Assembly (NCBI RefSeq): GCF_013618475.1
Contig: NZ_JABJVN010000009.1
Coordinates: 161,015-225,014 of the forward strand
Length of the DNA: 64,000 nucleotides
Source of the DNA: Saccharibacillus deserti
GTDB taxonomy: Bacteria > Bacillota > Bacilli > Paenibacillales > Paenibacillaceae
Direction: 5' to 3'
Positions within the stretch are counted from its first letter, which is position 1; each line of letters starts with the position of its first letter. The notes under the pieces are model-generated. The model was not told where the DNA came from. It was given only the letters and a program-made list of their open reading frames with translations, and did no database searches. The position numbers and the translations under genes were made by a program. Of the stretch, positions 1-7,061 are shown piece after piece.

Positions 1-507
1 CTGTTCGGGAGTGGCCTCGATGCCGAGCGGCCGGACCCAACGAAGCGCGGTTTCTTTTTGATGGGGCAGACCGGCCGGATCGTCGTAGTTGAACAGGCGC
101 TCGAGTCCGCTTCGCTGAGCGACCTTTCTGGCCGCCTCGGCCACCATGAAGTTGCTCTGCTCGAACGAAGCGACCAGGCCGAAATCGATACACTCCACGG
201 GCACCCGGTCCCGGGAAATGGTGACGGAACGCACGGCATTGGTCGAGACGAAGGTTCCGCTTCCCGTGACGGCATGCAGCAGCCCTTTGAGCTCGCAGGT
301 CTTGTAAGCCCGGGTGACCGTCGTGAAGTTGATATCGAGAAAGTCGGCCAATTCCCGCTGCGGGGGAAGCTTGGTTCCCGGCGGCAGAAAGCCTTCCGTG
401 ATGTCGCGCTCCAGCATGCGGGCCAGCGACAAGTAGATGGGACGGGTCAATTCGTGACGGTCGGGCCGCCAGGACATGGGATAATCGACGAACGAGTTAA
501 TCGGCAT
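1..507 (-). CDS. MocR-type GntR regulator, N-terminal part
   Basis: This reads from an ATG at 507 towards the left edge and is cut by the window after 169 codons. Residues 20-90 form a GntR winged helix, with the typical PPGTKLPPQRELADFL and TVTRAYKTCELKG segments. The part after residue 105 begins the type I aminotransferase-like domain seen in MocR/PdxR regulators. Such proteins bind PLP and usually control a divergent gene. The neighbour across the 12-bp inverted repeat is azlCD, so I infer that it controls branched-chain amino acid export. A GAGGTG ribosome binding site precedes the start. The PLP lysine lies outside the window, so the C-terminal domain is inferred. Confidence 0.85.
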   Translation of the reverse strand, partial: MPINSFVDYPMSWRPDRHELTRPIYLSLARMLERDITEGFLPPGTKLPPQRELADFLDINFTTVTRAYKTCELKGLLHAVTGSGTFVSTNAVRSVTISRDRVPVECIDFGLVASFEQSNFMVAEAARKVAQRSGLERLFNYDDPAGLPHQKETALRWVRPLGIEATPEQ

Positions 508-527
508 GGCACACCTCGCAAAATTGT

Positions 528-561
528 AATCCATACAATTCTATCATTGATTGTATGGATT
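528..561. promoter_or_regulatory. Inverted-repeat operator between the MocR gene and azlC
   Basis: AATCCATACAAT (528-539) and its exact reverse complement ATTGTATGGATT (550-561) are separated by 10 bp. The right arm overlaps the -35 box of the azlC promoter. The position between a regulator and its divergent target suggests the regulator binding site. This is inferred from position and symmetry. Confidence 0.65.
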
Positions 562-575
562 GTGATGCCTAAAAT
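547..575 (+). promoter_or_regulatory. Sigma-A promoter of azlCD
   Basis: TTGATT (547-552) and TAAAAT (570-575) are spaced by 17 bp. This is a good match to the sigma-A consensus, about 40 bp before the azlC start. Confidence 0.6.
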
Positions 576-614
576 AAACGGATAAGCTGACACGCGAGGA
601 GAGGGCTAGATAAA

Positions 615-1343
615 ATGGAAGATTCCGCAAAGATTTCAACCGCGTTCCGCGCCGCTTTTCCCGTGACCGTCCCGATTCTGGCCGGTTTCGCTTTTCTGGG
701 CATCGCTTACGGCGTATTCATGAACGTATCGGGATTCGGCGTAGGCTATACGTTTCTGATGAGCCTGCTGATTTTTGCGGGTTCGATGGAATTCGTGGCC
801 GTCGGCCTGCTGCTCGGACCGTTCAATCCGCTCGGTGCGCTGCTGCTGACGCTGATGGTAAACGCGCGGCATTTGTTCTACGGCTTGTCGATGCTGGAAA
901 AGTATAAAGGGACAGGCTGGAAAAAGCCGTATCTGATCTTCGGCATGTGCGACGAGTCGTTCTCGATCAATTATTCGGCCAATATTCCGCAGGGCGTCGA
1001 CCGAAGCTGGTATCTGTTTTTCGTGACGCTGCTCAATCATTTCTACTGGGTAGCCGGCGCTACCGTCGGAGGCCTGCTGGGTTCGTTCGTCCGCTTTGAC
1101 CTCAAGGGACTTGAATTCGTGATGACCGCGCTGTTCGTCGTGATCTTCGTGGAACAGTGGATGAAGCAGAAAATCCATCACAGCGCGATCTGGGGAATTA
1201 CGATCTCGACGGTGAGTTTGGTTCTGTTCGGCGGAGACCGCTTTATCATTCCGGCGATGATCGCCATTCTGGCCGTGCTGACGCTTACGCGCAAGGCTTC
1301 GGAACGCAGGGCGGCGGAAGCCGAAGGAGGGGAACGGGCATGA
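615..1343 (+). CDS. azlC: AzlC branched-chain amino acid exporter subunit
   Basis: This 242-residue membrane protein carries AzlC family hallmarks: the [13 protein letters not shown] segment near residue 30, [13 protein letters not shown] near 55 and the [15 protein letters not shown] signature near 82. It has about six to seven hydrophobic segments and a charged C-terminus. Together with AzlD it is expected to export leucine, isoleucine, valine and analogues through the cytoplasmic membrane. The start has a GGAGAGGG ribosome binding site 9 nt upstream. The stop overlaps the azlD start as ATGA, so the two are translationally coupled. Control by the divergent MocR regulator is inferred. Confidence 0.93.
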   Translation: MEDSAKISTAFRAAFPVTVPILAGFAFLGIAYGVFMNVSGFGVGYTFLMSLLIFAGSMEFVAVGLLLGPFNPLGALLLTLMVNARHLFYGLSMLEKYKGTGWKKPYLIFGMCDESFSINYSANIPQGVDRSWYLFFVTLLNHFYWVAGATVGGLLGSFVRFDLKGLEFVMTALFVVIFVEQWMKQKIHHSAIWGITISTVSLVLFGGDRFIIPAMIAILAVLTLTRKASERRAAEAEGGERA

Positions 1344-1666
1344 TCATGACACTGGGCCAACAAATCGCCGTTATCGCGGTCGTCGTGCTGGGCACGATGG
1401 CGACGCGTTTCCTGCCGTTTCTGCTGTTCCCTCCGGGCCGTCCGACACCGGCTTATATCCAATATCTCGGCCGGGTGCTGCCCGCCGCCGCGATCGGTCT
1501 GCTGGTCGTGTACAGCCTCAAGGATGTCAATATTCTCGCCGGAAGCCGCGGACTTCCCGAGCTGGTCTCGGTAGCGGTCGTCGTCTGGCTGCATCTGTGG
1601 AAAAAGAATATGTTCCTGTCGATTGCGGCGGGTACGATTCTGTATATGTTGTTGATTCGCATGTGA
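1340..1666 (+). CDS. azlD: AzlD branched-chain amino acid exporter subunit
   Basis: This 108-residue protein has about four hydrophobic segments and the AzlD-type N-terminus with [10 protein letters not shown] near residue 22. It is the small partner subunit of AzlC. I placed the start at 1340, where ATG overlaps the azlC stop and follows GGAGGGG by a short spacer. The reading frame is open further upstream, but that would overlap azlC extensively and add non-membrane sequence. A hairpin follows the stop at once. Confidence 0.9.
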   Translation: MIMTLGQQIAVIAVVVLGTMATRFLPFLLFPPGRPTPAYIQYLGRVLPAAAIGLLVVYSLKDVNILAGSRGLPELVSVAVVVWLHLWKKNMFLSIAAGTILYMLLIRM

Positions 1667-1668
1667 AA

Positions 1669-1697
1669 AAGCGGCCTATTGGAAGGCCGCTTAAAGT
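1669..1697 (+). terminator. Hairpin after azlD
   Basis: AAGCGGCC (1669-1676) pairs with GGCCGCTT (1685-1692) around an 8-nt loop. The following sequence is only weakly T-rich. It probably ends or attenuates the azlCD transcript. Confidence 0.5.
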
Positions 1698-1703
1698 GTT
1701 TTG

Positions 1704-1957
1704 AAAGTCCTATTCGTGGGAGAAGCTCAAAGGCTGCGGGAGAAATTCGTTAGCTGATGCTTCCGATGTGCCTTTCTTCGAAAGGCTTCAGGTCGCGTGT
1801 TGAAATCGAGAAAAAAGATTGAATTCCAGCGGGATTTTCTCGATTTCAAAGGCGAATGCTAGCGCTCCTGCACTGAATTTCTCCCTCCGCCTTTTCGCTT
1901 TGCGCGGCAGGAGACTTTTTCGACACGTTAAGCGGCTCCTAGGCCGTTTTTTCTTTG
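1704..1957 (+). ncRNA. Candidate structured non-coding RNA with terminator
   Basis: No convincing gene lies between azlD and 2060, but the sequence folds strikingly. A rod is built from AAAGTC (1704-1709)/GACTTT (1913-1918), AGC (1724)/GCT (1897), AAAGGC (1729)/GCCTTT (1889) and GGGAGAAATTC (1738-1748)/GAATTTCTCCC (1875-1885). The internal loops between the last three helices are symmetrical. Inside sit GTTAGC/GCTAGC (1749/1858), a hairpin GCCTTTC-ttc-GAAAGGC (1770-1786) and a 15-bp perfect hairpin with arms at 1800-1814 and 1835-1849. The closing helix runs into TTTTT at 1916-1920. A separate hairpin (1930-1949) with a T-run follows, so the + strand is probably the transcribed one. The overall shape recalls 6S RNA, but I cannot identify the family. 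Confidence 0.5.
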
Positions 1958-2060
1958 CTTTGTTTGGAGTGGGGAGGGAATACGGTCATCCGCTCGAAGG
2001 AACAGTCATGCTCCGCAGAGAATCCGGTCGCTTAAGAACGGGAATCCGGGCAGCGAGCAG

Positions 2061-2510
2061 TTATTTGCTTTGCTCCAGCAGCATATCCACATGCGGAATC
2101 CCGTCTTCCGGGTACACGTCCGAGATCGCGCGAAAGCCGAATGAACCGTAGAACTTTTCCAGATAATGCTGCGCCTGAATCTTGATCGGCACGGGCTGCG
2201 ATTCTGCGGAGAGGAAAGCGATCGCGCGGTTCATCAGCTCCTGCGCCAGACCGCGGCCGCGAAAAGCGTCGTTGACCAGCACGCGTCCGATCGAGGCCTG
2301 CGGATAGGCAAGGCCTGGCGGAAGCAGGCGGCAGTAAGCCGCAATCTGCCCGCCCTGCTCCGCAAACAGATGGTGGCACAGCGGATCTTTGCCGTCGATC
2401 TCGGGATACAGACAGTTCTGCTCCAGCACGAAAACGTTCACCCGCTCCCGCAAAATCCGGTAGACTTCGTCCCCGCTCAGCTGTTCGAACGATTTTAAAT
2501 GCCATTGCAT
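2061..2510 (-). CDS. ElaA-like GNAT acetyltransferase
   Basis: This 149-residue single-domain protein fits the ElaA subfamily of GNAT N-acetyltransferases. It opens with MQWHLKSFEQLSGDEVYRIL and FVLEQNCLYPEIDGKD, and has the acetyl-CoA binding segment IGRVLVNDAFRGRGLAQELM near residue 90. The C-terminus has the family YPEDGIPHVDM pattern. The acceptor substrate is unknown. GAGGAAG lies 9 nt before the ATG. It is a monocistronic gene pointing away from the DUF402 gene. Confidence 0.88.
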   Translation of the reverse strand: MQWHLKSFEQLSGDEVYRILRERVNVFVLEQNCLYPEIDGKDPLCHHLFAEQGGQIAAYCRLLPPGLAYPQASIGRVLVNDAFRGRGLAQELMNRAIAFLSAESQPVPIKIQAQHYLEKFYGSFGFRAISDVYPEDGIPHVDMLLEQSK

Positions 2511-2613
2511 GCGTAACGTCTTCCTCTCGTCGTGTATTTAGGTTAAATTTGAACGATAAGTGGAATTATAAAGCCCGCGGGGAATGATGTAAACGAAAGA
2601 GGAGGAAGCAAAG

Positions 2614-3138
2614 ATGAAATTGAACCTGCATGCGCTGAAATACGGCGGGATTGCCCATTACGATTGGGAGATGGAGCTGCTCGGCGAACGGGAAGGATGC
2701 CTGATCGTCGAGGGAGCGCCGGGCCGGAGCCTGAAGCACCATACCAAAGGACAAACGTTCACGGTTCCGCATGCTTCGCTCGAAGTCTACGCGCTGGAGG
2801 AAGGGTTTACGGTCAGTTTCGACATTGCGGACGGCCGGGTGGTCTCGATCTACTGCAATGTCTCGCAGCCCTGCGTGAGAAGCGGGGAAGAGGTGTCGTT
2901 CGTCGATCTCGATCTGGATCTGCTCTGGAACGAGCGGGAAGGCTGGCATGTGGTCGACGAAGACGAGTTTGAAGATAACCGGGGCCGCCTGGGGTACCCC
3001 GATGAACTGACGCGTTTCGCCCAGCGTTCGCTGCGGGATCTGCAGGAACGGGCGCATCAGGGAAAATTCCCGTTTGACGGGAGCCTGGAAGAAGAGATTC
3101 GCAGAATCGCTTCCGGAACGCCGAAGCTGAACGTTTAG
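2614..3138 (+). CDS. DUF402 family protein
   Basis: This 174-residue soluble protein has the DUF402 layout. A beta-rich N-terminal half is followed by YCNVSQPC near residue 88, a run of acidic residues in FVDLDLDLLW near 105 and VVDEDEFEDN near 122. The C-terminus is helical (RFAQRSLRDLQERAHQG). Members such as Bacillus Ntdp/YgaC hydrolyse nucleoside tri- and diphosphates at a divalent metal site made by those acidic residues. Whether this divergent member does the same is inference. The start follows AGAGGAGG. A strong terminator overlaps the stop codon, so the gene appears to be transcribed alone. Confidence 0.8.
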   Translation: MKLNLHALKYGGIAHYDWEMELLGEREGCLIVEGAPGRSLKHHTKGQTFTVPHASLEVYALEEGFTVSFDIADGRVVSIYCNVSQPCVRSGEEVSFVDLDLDLLWNEREGWHVVDEDEFEDNRGRLGYPDELTRFAQRSLRDLQERAHQGKFPFDGSLEEEIRRIASGTPKLNV

Positions 3139-3154
3139 CTTCGGCGTTTTTTTG
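3118..3154 (+). terminator. Terminator of the DUF402 gene
   Basis: A perfect 11-bp stem, ACGCCGAAGCT (3118-3128) with AGCTTCGGCGT (3137-3147), has an 8-nt loop and is followed by a T-run. The stop codon TAG lies within the hairpin. Confidence 0.9.
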
Positions 3155-3235
3155 TGGAGACGGAGAACGGAGAAGCCCTTCCAAGAAAACGAGATGAAAA
3201 AGAATCTTTTTTGCGCAAGTTTTCGTATAGAAGTG

Positions 3236-3264
3236 TTTACATATATAAAGGAAAGGATTATAAT
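3236..3264 (+). promoter_or_regulatory. Sigma-A promoter of mntH
   Basis: TTTACA (3236-3241) and TATAAT (3259-3264) lie exactly 17 bp apart, in AT-rich sequence about 120 bp before the mntH start. Confidence 0.8.
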
Positions 3265-3274
3265 CGGTTCAAAA

Positions 3275-3290
3275 GTTGCGCAGAGGAAAC
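3275..3290. promoter_or_regulatory. Possible MntR operator
   Basis: GTTGCGCAGAGGAAAC lies just downstream of the mntH -10 box. It resembles the TTTGC...AGGAAAC arrangement I recall for MntR sites in Bacillus, but the dyad is imperfect. The placement would block transcription initiation. This is a tentative call. Confidence 0.35.
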
Positions 3291-3382
3291 ATTCGTGTGC
3301 AAGGGTAAAAAATGTAGACCAAGGAAATACAAAATTTAGATATCGATCCGGCACGGGCCCGAGACAAAGAGGTGAACAAGCG

Positions 3383-4714
3383 GTGGAGAAAGAAATCGAA
3401 GCAAAAGCAAAACGGCATAGGGAAGAGGCCCCTCACGAGACGGCGCACAAGCCGGTGAAAGAGCCGAATGCCACGGAACGGGCTGCCCAGGCCGTATTGA
3501 GCGGAGAAACCAAAGGATTCAGACGGCTGCTGCCGTTTCTTGGCCCCGCGTTCATCGCGGCGGTTGCTTATATCGACCCGGGCAATTTTGCCACAAATAT
3601 TACGGCGGGTTCGCAGTACGGTTATATGCTGCTGTGGGTCATCTTCGCTTCCAATCTGATGGCGGTGCTGATCCAGTCGCTGTCTGCGAAACTCGGCATC
3701 GCGACAGGGCGCAATCTGCCGGAGATCGCGCGCGACCGCTTTCCCAAAGGCGTCTCGATCTTTCTCTGGATTCAGAGCGAACTGGTCATCATTGCGACCG
3801 ATCTGGCCGAATTTATCGGGGCGGCGCTCGGTCTGTATCTGATCTTCGGTATTCCGATGCTGCCAGCCGCGCTGATTACGGCGGCTGCCTCGTTTGCCAT
3901 TCTTGAGCTCCAGCGGCGGGGATTCCGGGCGCTGGAGACCGGAATCGCGGGGATGGTCGTCGCGGTCGTGCTGTCTTTCGCTTTTCAGGTATTCATGGCG
4001 AAGCCCGATATGGGAGCCGTCGCCGCAGGCATCTTCACGCCTCAGTTTGAAGGTACGCAGAGTATCATGCTGGCCGCCGGCATCCTGGGCGCGACGGTCA
4101 TGCCGCATGCGATCTATCTGCATTCGTCGCTGACGCAGAACCGGATCGTCGGCCGCAACGAAGAAGAGAAGAAGAAGATTTTCCGGCTTGAATTTTTCGA
4201 TATCATTTTTGCGATGATCGTGGCCGGAGCGGTCAATATGGCGATGCTGATTATTGCCGCGGCGCTCTTTTTCAAGAACGGACTGCAGGTGGAAGAACTG
4301 GATCAAGCGTTTATCCACTTCCGCGAACTGGCCGGACCGGCCGCCGCGATCTCGTTCGGACTCGGACTGCTGATCGCGGGACTGTCTAGTTCTTCGGTAG
4401 GCACGATGTCGGGCGACGTAGTCATGCAGGGATTCATCAACAAACGGATCAATTTGTATCTGCGCCGTGCGATCACGATGGTTCCTCCGCTTGCTCTCAT
4501 CATATCGGGGATCAATGCAACCGAAGCTCTCGTGGTCAGCCAGGTAATTCTGTCTTTCGGTATCGCTTTTGCGCTGGTGCCGCTGATGCTGTTCACCGGC
4601 AACCGCAAGCTGATGGGCGGACTTGTGAACCGGCCGATCACCCAGGTGCTGGGCTGGGCGATCGCGGCGCTGGTTATCGTGTTGAACGTTTTCTTGGTGG
4701 TTCAGAGCTTCTGA
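3383..4714 (+). CDS. mntH: NRAMP-type manganese transporter MntH
   Basis: This 443-residue transporter has eleven or so hydrophobic segments after a charged cytosolic N-terminus of about 45 residues. The metal-binding DPGN motif is in AYIDPGNFATNIT (about residue 70). The second signature MPHAIYLHSS lies on the sixth helix (about residue 242). The family imports Mn2+ (and Fe2+) with protons. I chose the GTG at 3383 because AAAGAGGTG ends 8 nt before it. The frame is open further upstream, but that part overlaps the promoter. A canonical promoter and a possible MntR site precede the gene, and a strong terminator follows. Confidence 0.93.
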   Translation: MEKEIEAKAKRHREEAPHETAHKPVKEPNATERAAQAVLSGETKGFRRLLPFLGPAFIAAVAYIDPGNFATNITAGSQYGYMLLWVIFASNLMAVLIQSLSAKLGIATGRNLPEIARDRFPKGVSIFLWIQSELVIIATDLAEFIGAALGLYLIFGIPMLPAALITAAASFAILELQRRGFRALETGIAGMVVAVVLSFAFQVFMAKPDMGAVAAGIFTPQFEGTQSIMLAAGILGATVMPHAIYLHSSLTQNRIVGRNEEEKKKIFRLEFFDIIFAMIVAGAVNMAMLIIAAALFFKNGLQVEELDQAFIHFRELAGPAAAISFGLGLLIAGLSSSSVGTMSGDVVMQGFINKRINLYLRRAITMVPPLALIISGINATEALVVSQVILSFGIAFALVPLMLFTGNRKLMGGLVNRPITQVLGWAIAALVIVLNVFLVVQSF

Positions 4715-4744
4715 AGAAGCCCTGCGCATCCGCCACTTGACTCC

Positions 4745-4780
4745 AAAAGCCTTTTTCGCTGCGGCGAGAAAGGCTTTTTT
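4745..4780 (+). terminator. Terminator of mntH
   Basis: AAAAGCC...CGC and GCG...AAGGCTTTTTT form a stem around a short TGCG loop, ending in a run of six T. Confidence 0.85.
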
Positions 4781-4867
4781 GATGGGAAGCAAAGGTGCTG
4801 AACTTATTTGTAAGCGGCAAAACGGTTTATGATAGGCGGTCGAAGTGTAAAAGGTATGTAAAGTGAA

Positions 4868-4897
4868 GACACGGGTCAAGTAAACGTTTAACGTGTC
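4868..4897. repeat. Inverted repeat upstream of the PAP2 gene
   Basis: GACACG (4868-4873) and CGTGTC (4892-4897) flank a central AAACGTTT palindrome, about 50 bp before the PAP2 start. It may be an operator. No function is visible. Confidence 0.3.
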
Positions 4898-4943
4898 CGT
4901 TGGGGGTCTATCGCTTATTTTTAGGAATCCGGAGGAAGAAGAA

Positions 4944-5633
4944 ATGCCGCAACGAACGACCAAAGCCTCGATGAGGCATACCGCCCTGTGCTTTATAGGA
5001 TTTGGCCTGCTCACCGTCGCTTTTGTACTGATCGCGATGCTGGTCGGATCGGGACATCAAAGCGTGATGAATTTTGACCATAAATGGATCGGAAGAATCC
5101 AGAACCAGGAGACGCCGACCTGGACGAGCGTGGCCGAGACGCTCTCGTGGATCGGATCGACCAAAGTGGTAATCGTGCTGGTTGTCGCCCTGCTGCTGTT
5201 CCTGCTGCTTATACCGCGTCTTCGTTGGGAAGCGCTGCTTGTGGTATGCGCGACAGGAGGCAGCGCGCTGCTGAATATTCTGCTCAAAAATCTGTTCCGC
5301 CGCGACCGGCCGGATATCAACCGCCTGGCGGAAGAATCCACTTTCAGCTTCCCGAGCGGCCATTCCATGGGGGCGTTCGCTTTGTACGGGATTCTGGCTT
5401 ACGTGCTGTGGAGGCTGATCAAGCCGCTTCCGCTGCGGATTATCGCGCTGCTGCTCTGCGTTCTGCTGACGCTTACGATCGGACTCAGCCGGATCTATCT
5501 CGGCGTCCATTATCCGAGCGATGTGATCGGCGGCTATACCGCAAGCGCGGCCTGGTTGGCCCTGACGATCGGGATTTTCGAATACTGGCGCCACCGCAAG
5601 GTCCGCCGCAGCGAATATCGGCTGAATACGTAA
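4944..5633 (+). CDS. PAP2-family membrane phosphatase
   Basis: This 229-residue protein has about six transmembrane helices and all three PAP2 catalytic motifs: KNLFRRDRP (about residue 116), PSGHS (about 138) and SRIYLGVHYPSD (about 182). Related proteins dephosphorylate undecaprenyl pyrophosphate or phosphatidylglycerol phosphate on the outer membrane face. Which substrate is used here cannot be read from the sequence. The start at 4944 follows GGAGGAAG. The upstream in-frame extension lacks a good ribosome binding site and is not membrane-like. It has its own terminator. Confidence 0.88.
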   Translation: MPQRTTKASMRHTALCFIGFGLLTVAFVLIAMLVGSGHQSVMNFDHKWIGRIQNQETPTWTSVAETLSWIGSTKVVIVLVVALLLFLLLIPRLRWEALLVVCATGGSALLNILLKNLFRRDRPDINRLAEESTFSFPSGHSMGAFALYGILAYVLWRLIKPLPLRIIALLLCVLLTLTIGLSRIYLGVHYPSDVIGGYTASAAWLALTIGIFEYWRHRKVRRSEYRLNT

Positions 5634-5660
5634 ACGGGCCCGACTCAAAGATACAGACCA

Positions 5661-5695
5661 AAAAAGACCGCCGTGAAACCCATGGCGGTCTTTTT
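5661..5695. terminator. Terminator between the PAP2 and fRMsr genes
   Basis: AAAAAGACCGCC (5661-5672) pairs perfectly with GGCGGTCTTTTT (5684-5695) around an 11-nt loop. A and T runs on both sides make it work in both directions for the convergent genes. Confidence 0.9.
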
Positions 5696-5713
5696 GATTC
5701 GTCGGAAGGTCGG

Positions 5714-6193
5714 TTACAGTTGAGCGACCAGAATCTCGGCGAAACGCTCCAGGAACTCCTGGTCGGTCTCGTCGAAACGGGCATGTTCCGGGCTGTCGAT
5801 ATCGAGTACGCCGATCAGCGTGTCTTCTTTGAAAAGGGGAACGACGATTTCGCTGTTCGTCGCGGCGTCGCAGGCGATATGGCCCGGGAACGCATGCACA
5901 TCGTCGATGCGCTGCGTTTCGCGCGTCTTGGCCGCGGTGCCGCAGACGCCTTTGCCTATCGGAATACGGATGCAGGCCGGCAGTCCCTGGAACGGACCGA
6001 GCACCAGCTCTTTGCCGTCGTAGAGATAGAAACCGGACCAGTTGGTATCGGGCAGGTACTGCGCAAGCAGTGCCGAAGCATTGGAGAGATTGGCGATGCG
6101 GTCAGGCTCTCCGTCGATCAGGGCTTTCAGTTGGGACAGGGCCGTCGCGTAGCGTTCCTCGCGGGTGCCTTCTTGGCTTTTCATTTCGAACAT
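5714..6193 (-). CDS. msrC: Free methionine-(R)-sulfoxide reductase, GAF type
   Basis: This 159-residue GAF-domain enzyme reduces free methionine-R-sulfoxide with thioredoxin, protecting the methionine pool from oxidation. The three conserved cysteines of the family are present at 74 (LPACIRIP), 84 (GKGVCGTAA) and 108 (GHIACDAATNSEI), followed by the IGVLDIDS strand. AGGAGG lies 9 nt before the ATG at 6193. A second ATG three codons in would shorten it slightly. It has no partner gene nearby, but sits in a window rich in redox-defence genes. Confidence 0.92.
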   Translation of the reverse strand: MFEMKSQEGTREERYATALSQLKALIDGEPDRIANLSNASALLAQYLPDTNWSGFYLYDGKELVLGPFQGLPACIRIPIGKGVCGTAAKTRETQRIDDVHAFPGHIACDAATNSEIVVPLFKEDTLIGVLDIDSPEHARFDETDQEFLERFAEILVAQL

Positions 6194-6432
6194 GGGCGTA
6201 AGCCTCCTATTTGCGAACGTATTCGGATGATCGCGGATCGAACCGGTCTTTTAAATTTAGGCCTTTTCCGCAGCAAATGTCAATGAGCTTCAAAGCTCCG
6301 TTTCGATGTTTCCGTCGGGAATTGCGCGGGTAAGTAGTGGGTAACTCATAGGCTGCGTTCTTCGGCCGACATCCGCGGAAGCGAATACCGGAGAAATGCG
6401 ACAGCCGTTTACAGAAATGGAGGAGAGGCGAT

Positions 6433-6735
6433 ATGCAGGCCGCAACACAGAATTTGTTCGTACGAATCCATCTGCTGCATTACGCGGAGGAGCAGGATAT
6501 TTCCATTCGCGAAGCGCTGCCCAGACTGGAGCGTGCCGGTTACCGGGTCGCGGACCGCGAGGTCAAGCAGGAACTGGAGAACTTGGCATCCGAGAATCTG
6601 CTTACCGCCCACGGAGAAGAATATACGCTGACCGGAGCGGGCATTACCGAGCTGCGCAAGGTTCGCGATTCGCTTGGCAGCATGTGCTCCGAAGTCCTGA
6701 CCGCCCAGCGCACCGTCAAGGCTGTGCGTGCCTGA
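6433..6735 (+). CDS. Small winged-helix-like protein
   Basis: I do not recognise a named family for this 100-residue protein. The predicted order is three helices followed by a short hairpin (LASENLLTAHGEEYTLTGAGITEL), which looks like a PadR- or phage-type winged helix. A long C-terminal helix then could dimerise. GGAGGAGAGG precedes the ATG well, and codon use matches the neighbours, so it is probably real. It stands alone between the fRMsr gene and a drug exporter. A role as a transcription factor is inference. Confidence 0.65.
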   Translation: MQAATQNLFVRIHLLHYAEEQDISIREALPRLERAGYRVADREVKQELENLASENLLTAHGEEYTLTGAGITELRKVRDSLGSMCSEVLTAQRTVKAVRA

Positions 6736-6810
6736 TCGGCACAGGTCCATGTCCGAAGCGTAGATTCGTTTGGCAGCGGCTCCGTCATCCAACGTTCCGG
6801 CTGCCGACAC

Positions 6811-6858
6811 AAAACCCGCATGTCGCCATCTTCGTAGGCGCCTATGCGGTTTTTTTTC
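6811..6858 (+). terminator. Terminator after the winged-helix gene
   Basis: AACCCGCAT...CGCC pairs with GGCG...ATGCGGTT, followed by a run of eight T (6850-6857). Confidence 0.7.
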
Positions 6859-6960
6859 GGAGCGGCGGAAACGCGCCGATCAAACCGGCACATCTGCTGC
6901 CGGGCAAAAAGCCTGCCGGAAAGCCCGGAGGCTCCGTTTCCATGGTAAGATAGAAAAGCT

Positions 6961-7001
6961 GCCGCTTTGACCCGGACCGAATCGGCTCGGGTCAAAGCGG
7001 C
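6961..7001. repeat. 14-bp inverted repeat before the DHA2 exporter
   Basis: GCCGCTTTGACCCG (6961-6974) and CGGGTCAAAGCGGC (6988-7001) are perfect reverse complements with a 13-bp spacer. No T-run follows, so it is not a classical terminator. It lies 60 bp before the exporter start, where an operator or an mRNA leader hairpin would be. Confidence 0.6.
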
Positions 7002-7061
7002 TTGGGTTATTTCGAAGAGGACGCTTCCGGGCGCTGCCTTGTATGGGAGGATTTCGACACA

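Noticed and set aside
58..585. A + strand frame of 175 codons at the left edge
   Set aside because: The minus strand encodes a clear MocR-type regulator in the same place.
1819..2151. A 110-codon frame in the azlD-elaA gap
   Set aside because: It has no ribosome binding site, runs through hairpins and into the acetyltransferase gene on the other strand. The region is better explained as structured RNA.
3269..5014. A 581-codon frame on the minus strand across mntH
   Set aside because: It is a shadow of mntH with Arg/Gln/His-rich composition and crosses two terminators and a promoter.
5084..6286. A 400-codon + strand frame over the PAP2 and fRMsr genes
   Set aside because: It spans two clear genes in opposite directions and a strong terminator, with Arg-rich shadow-type composition.
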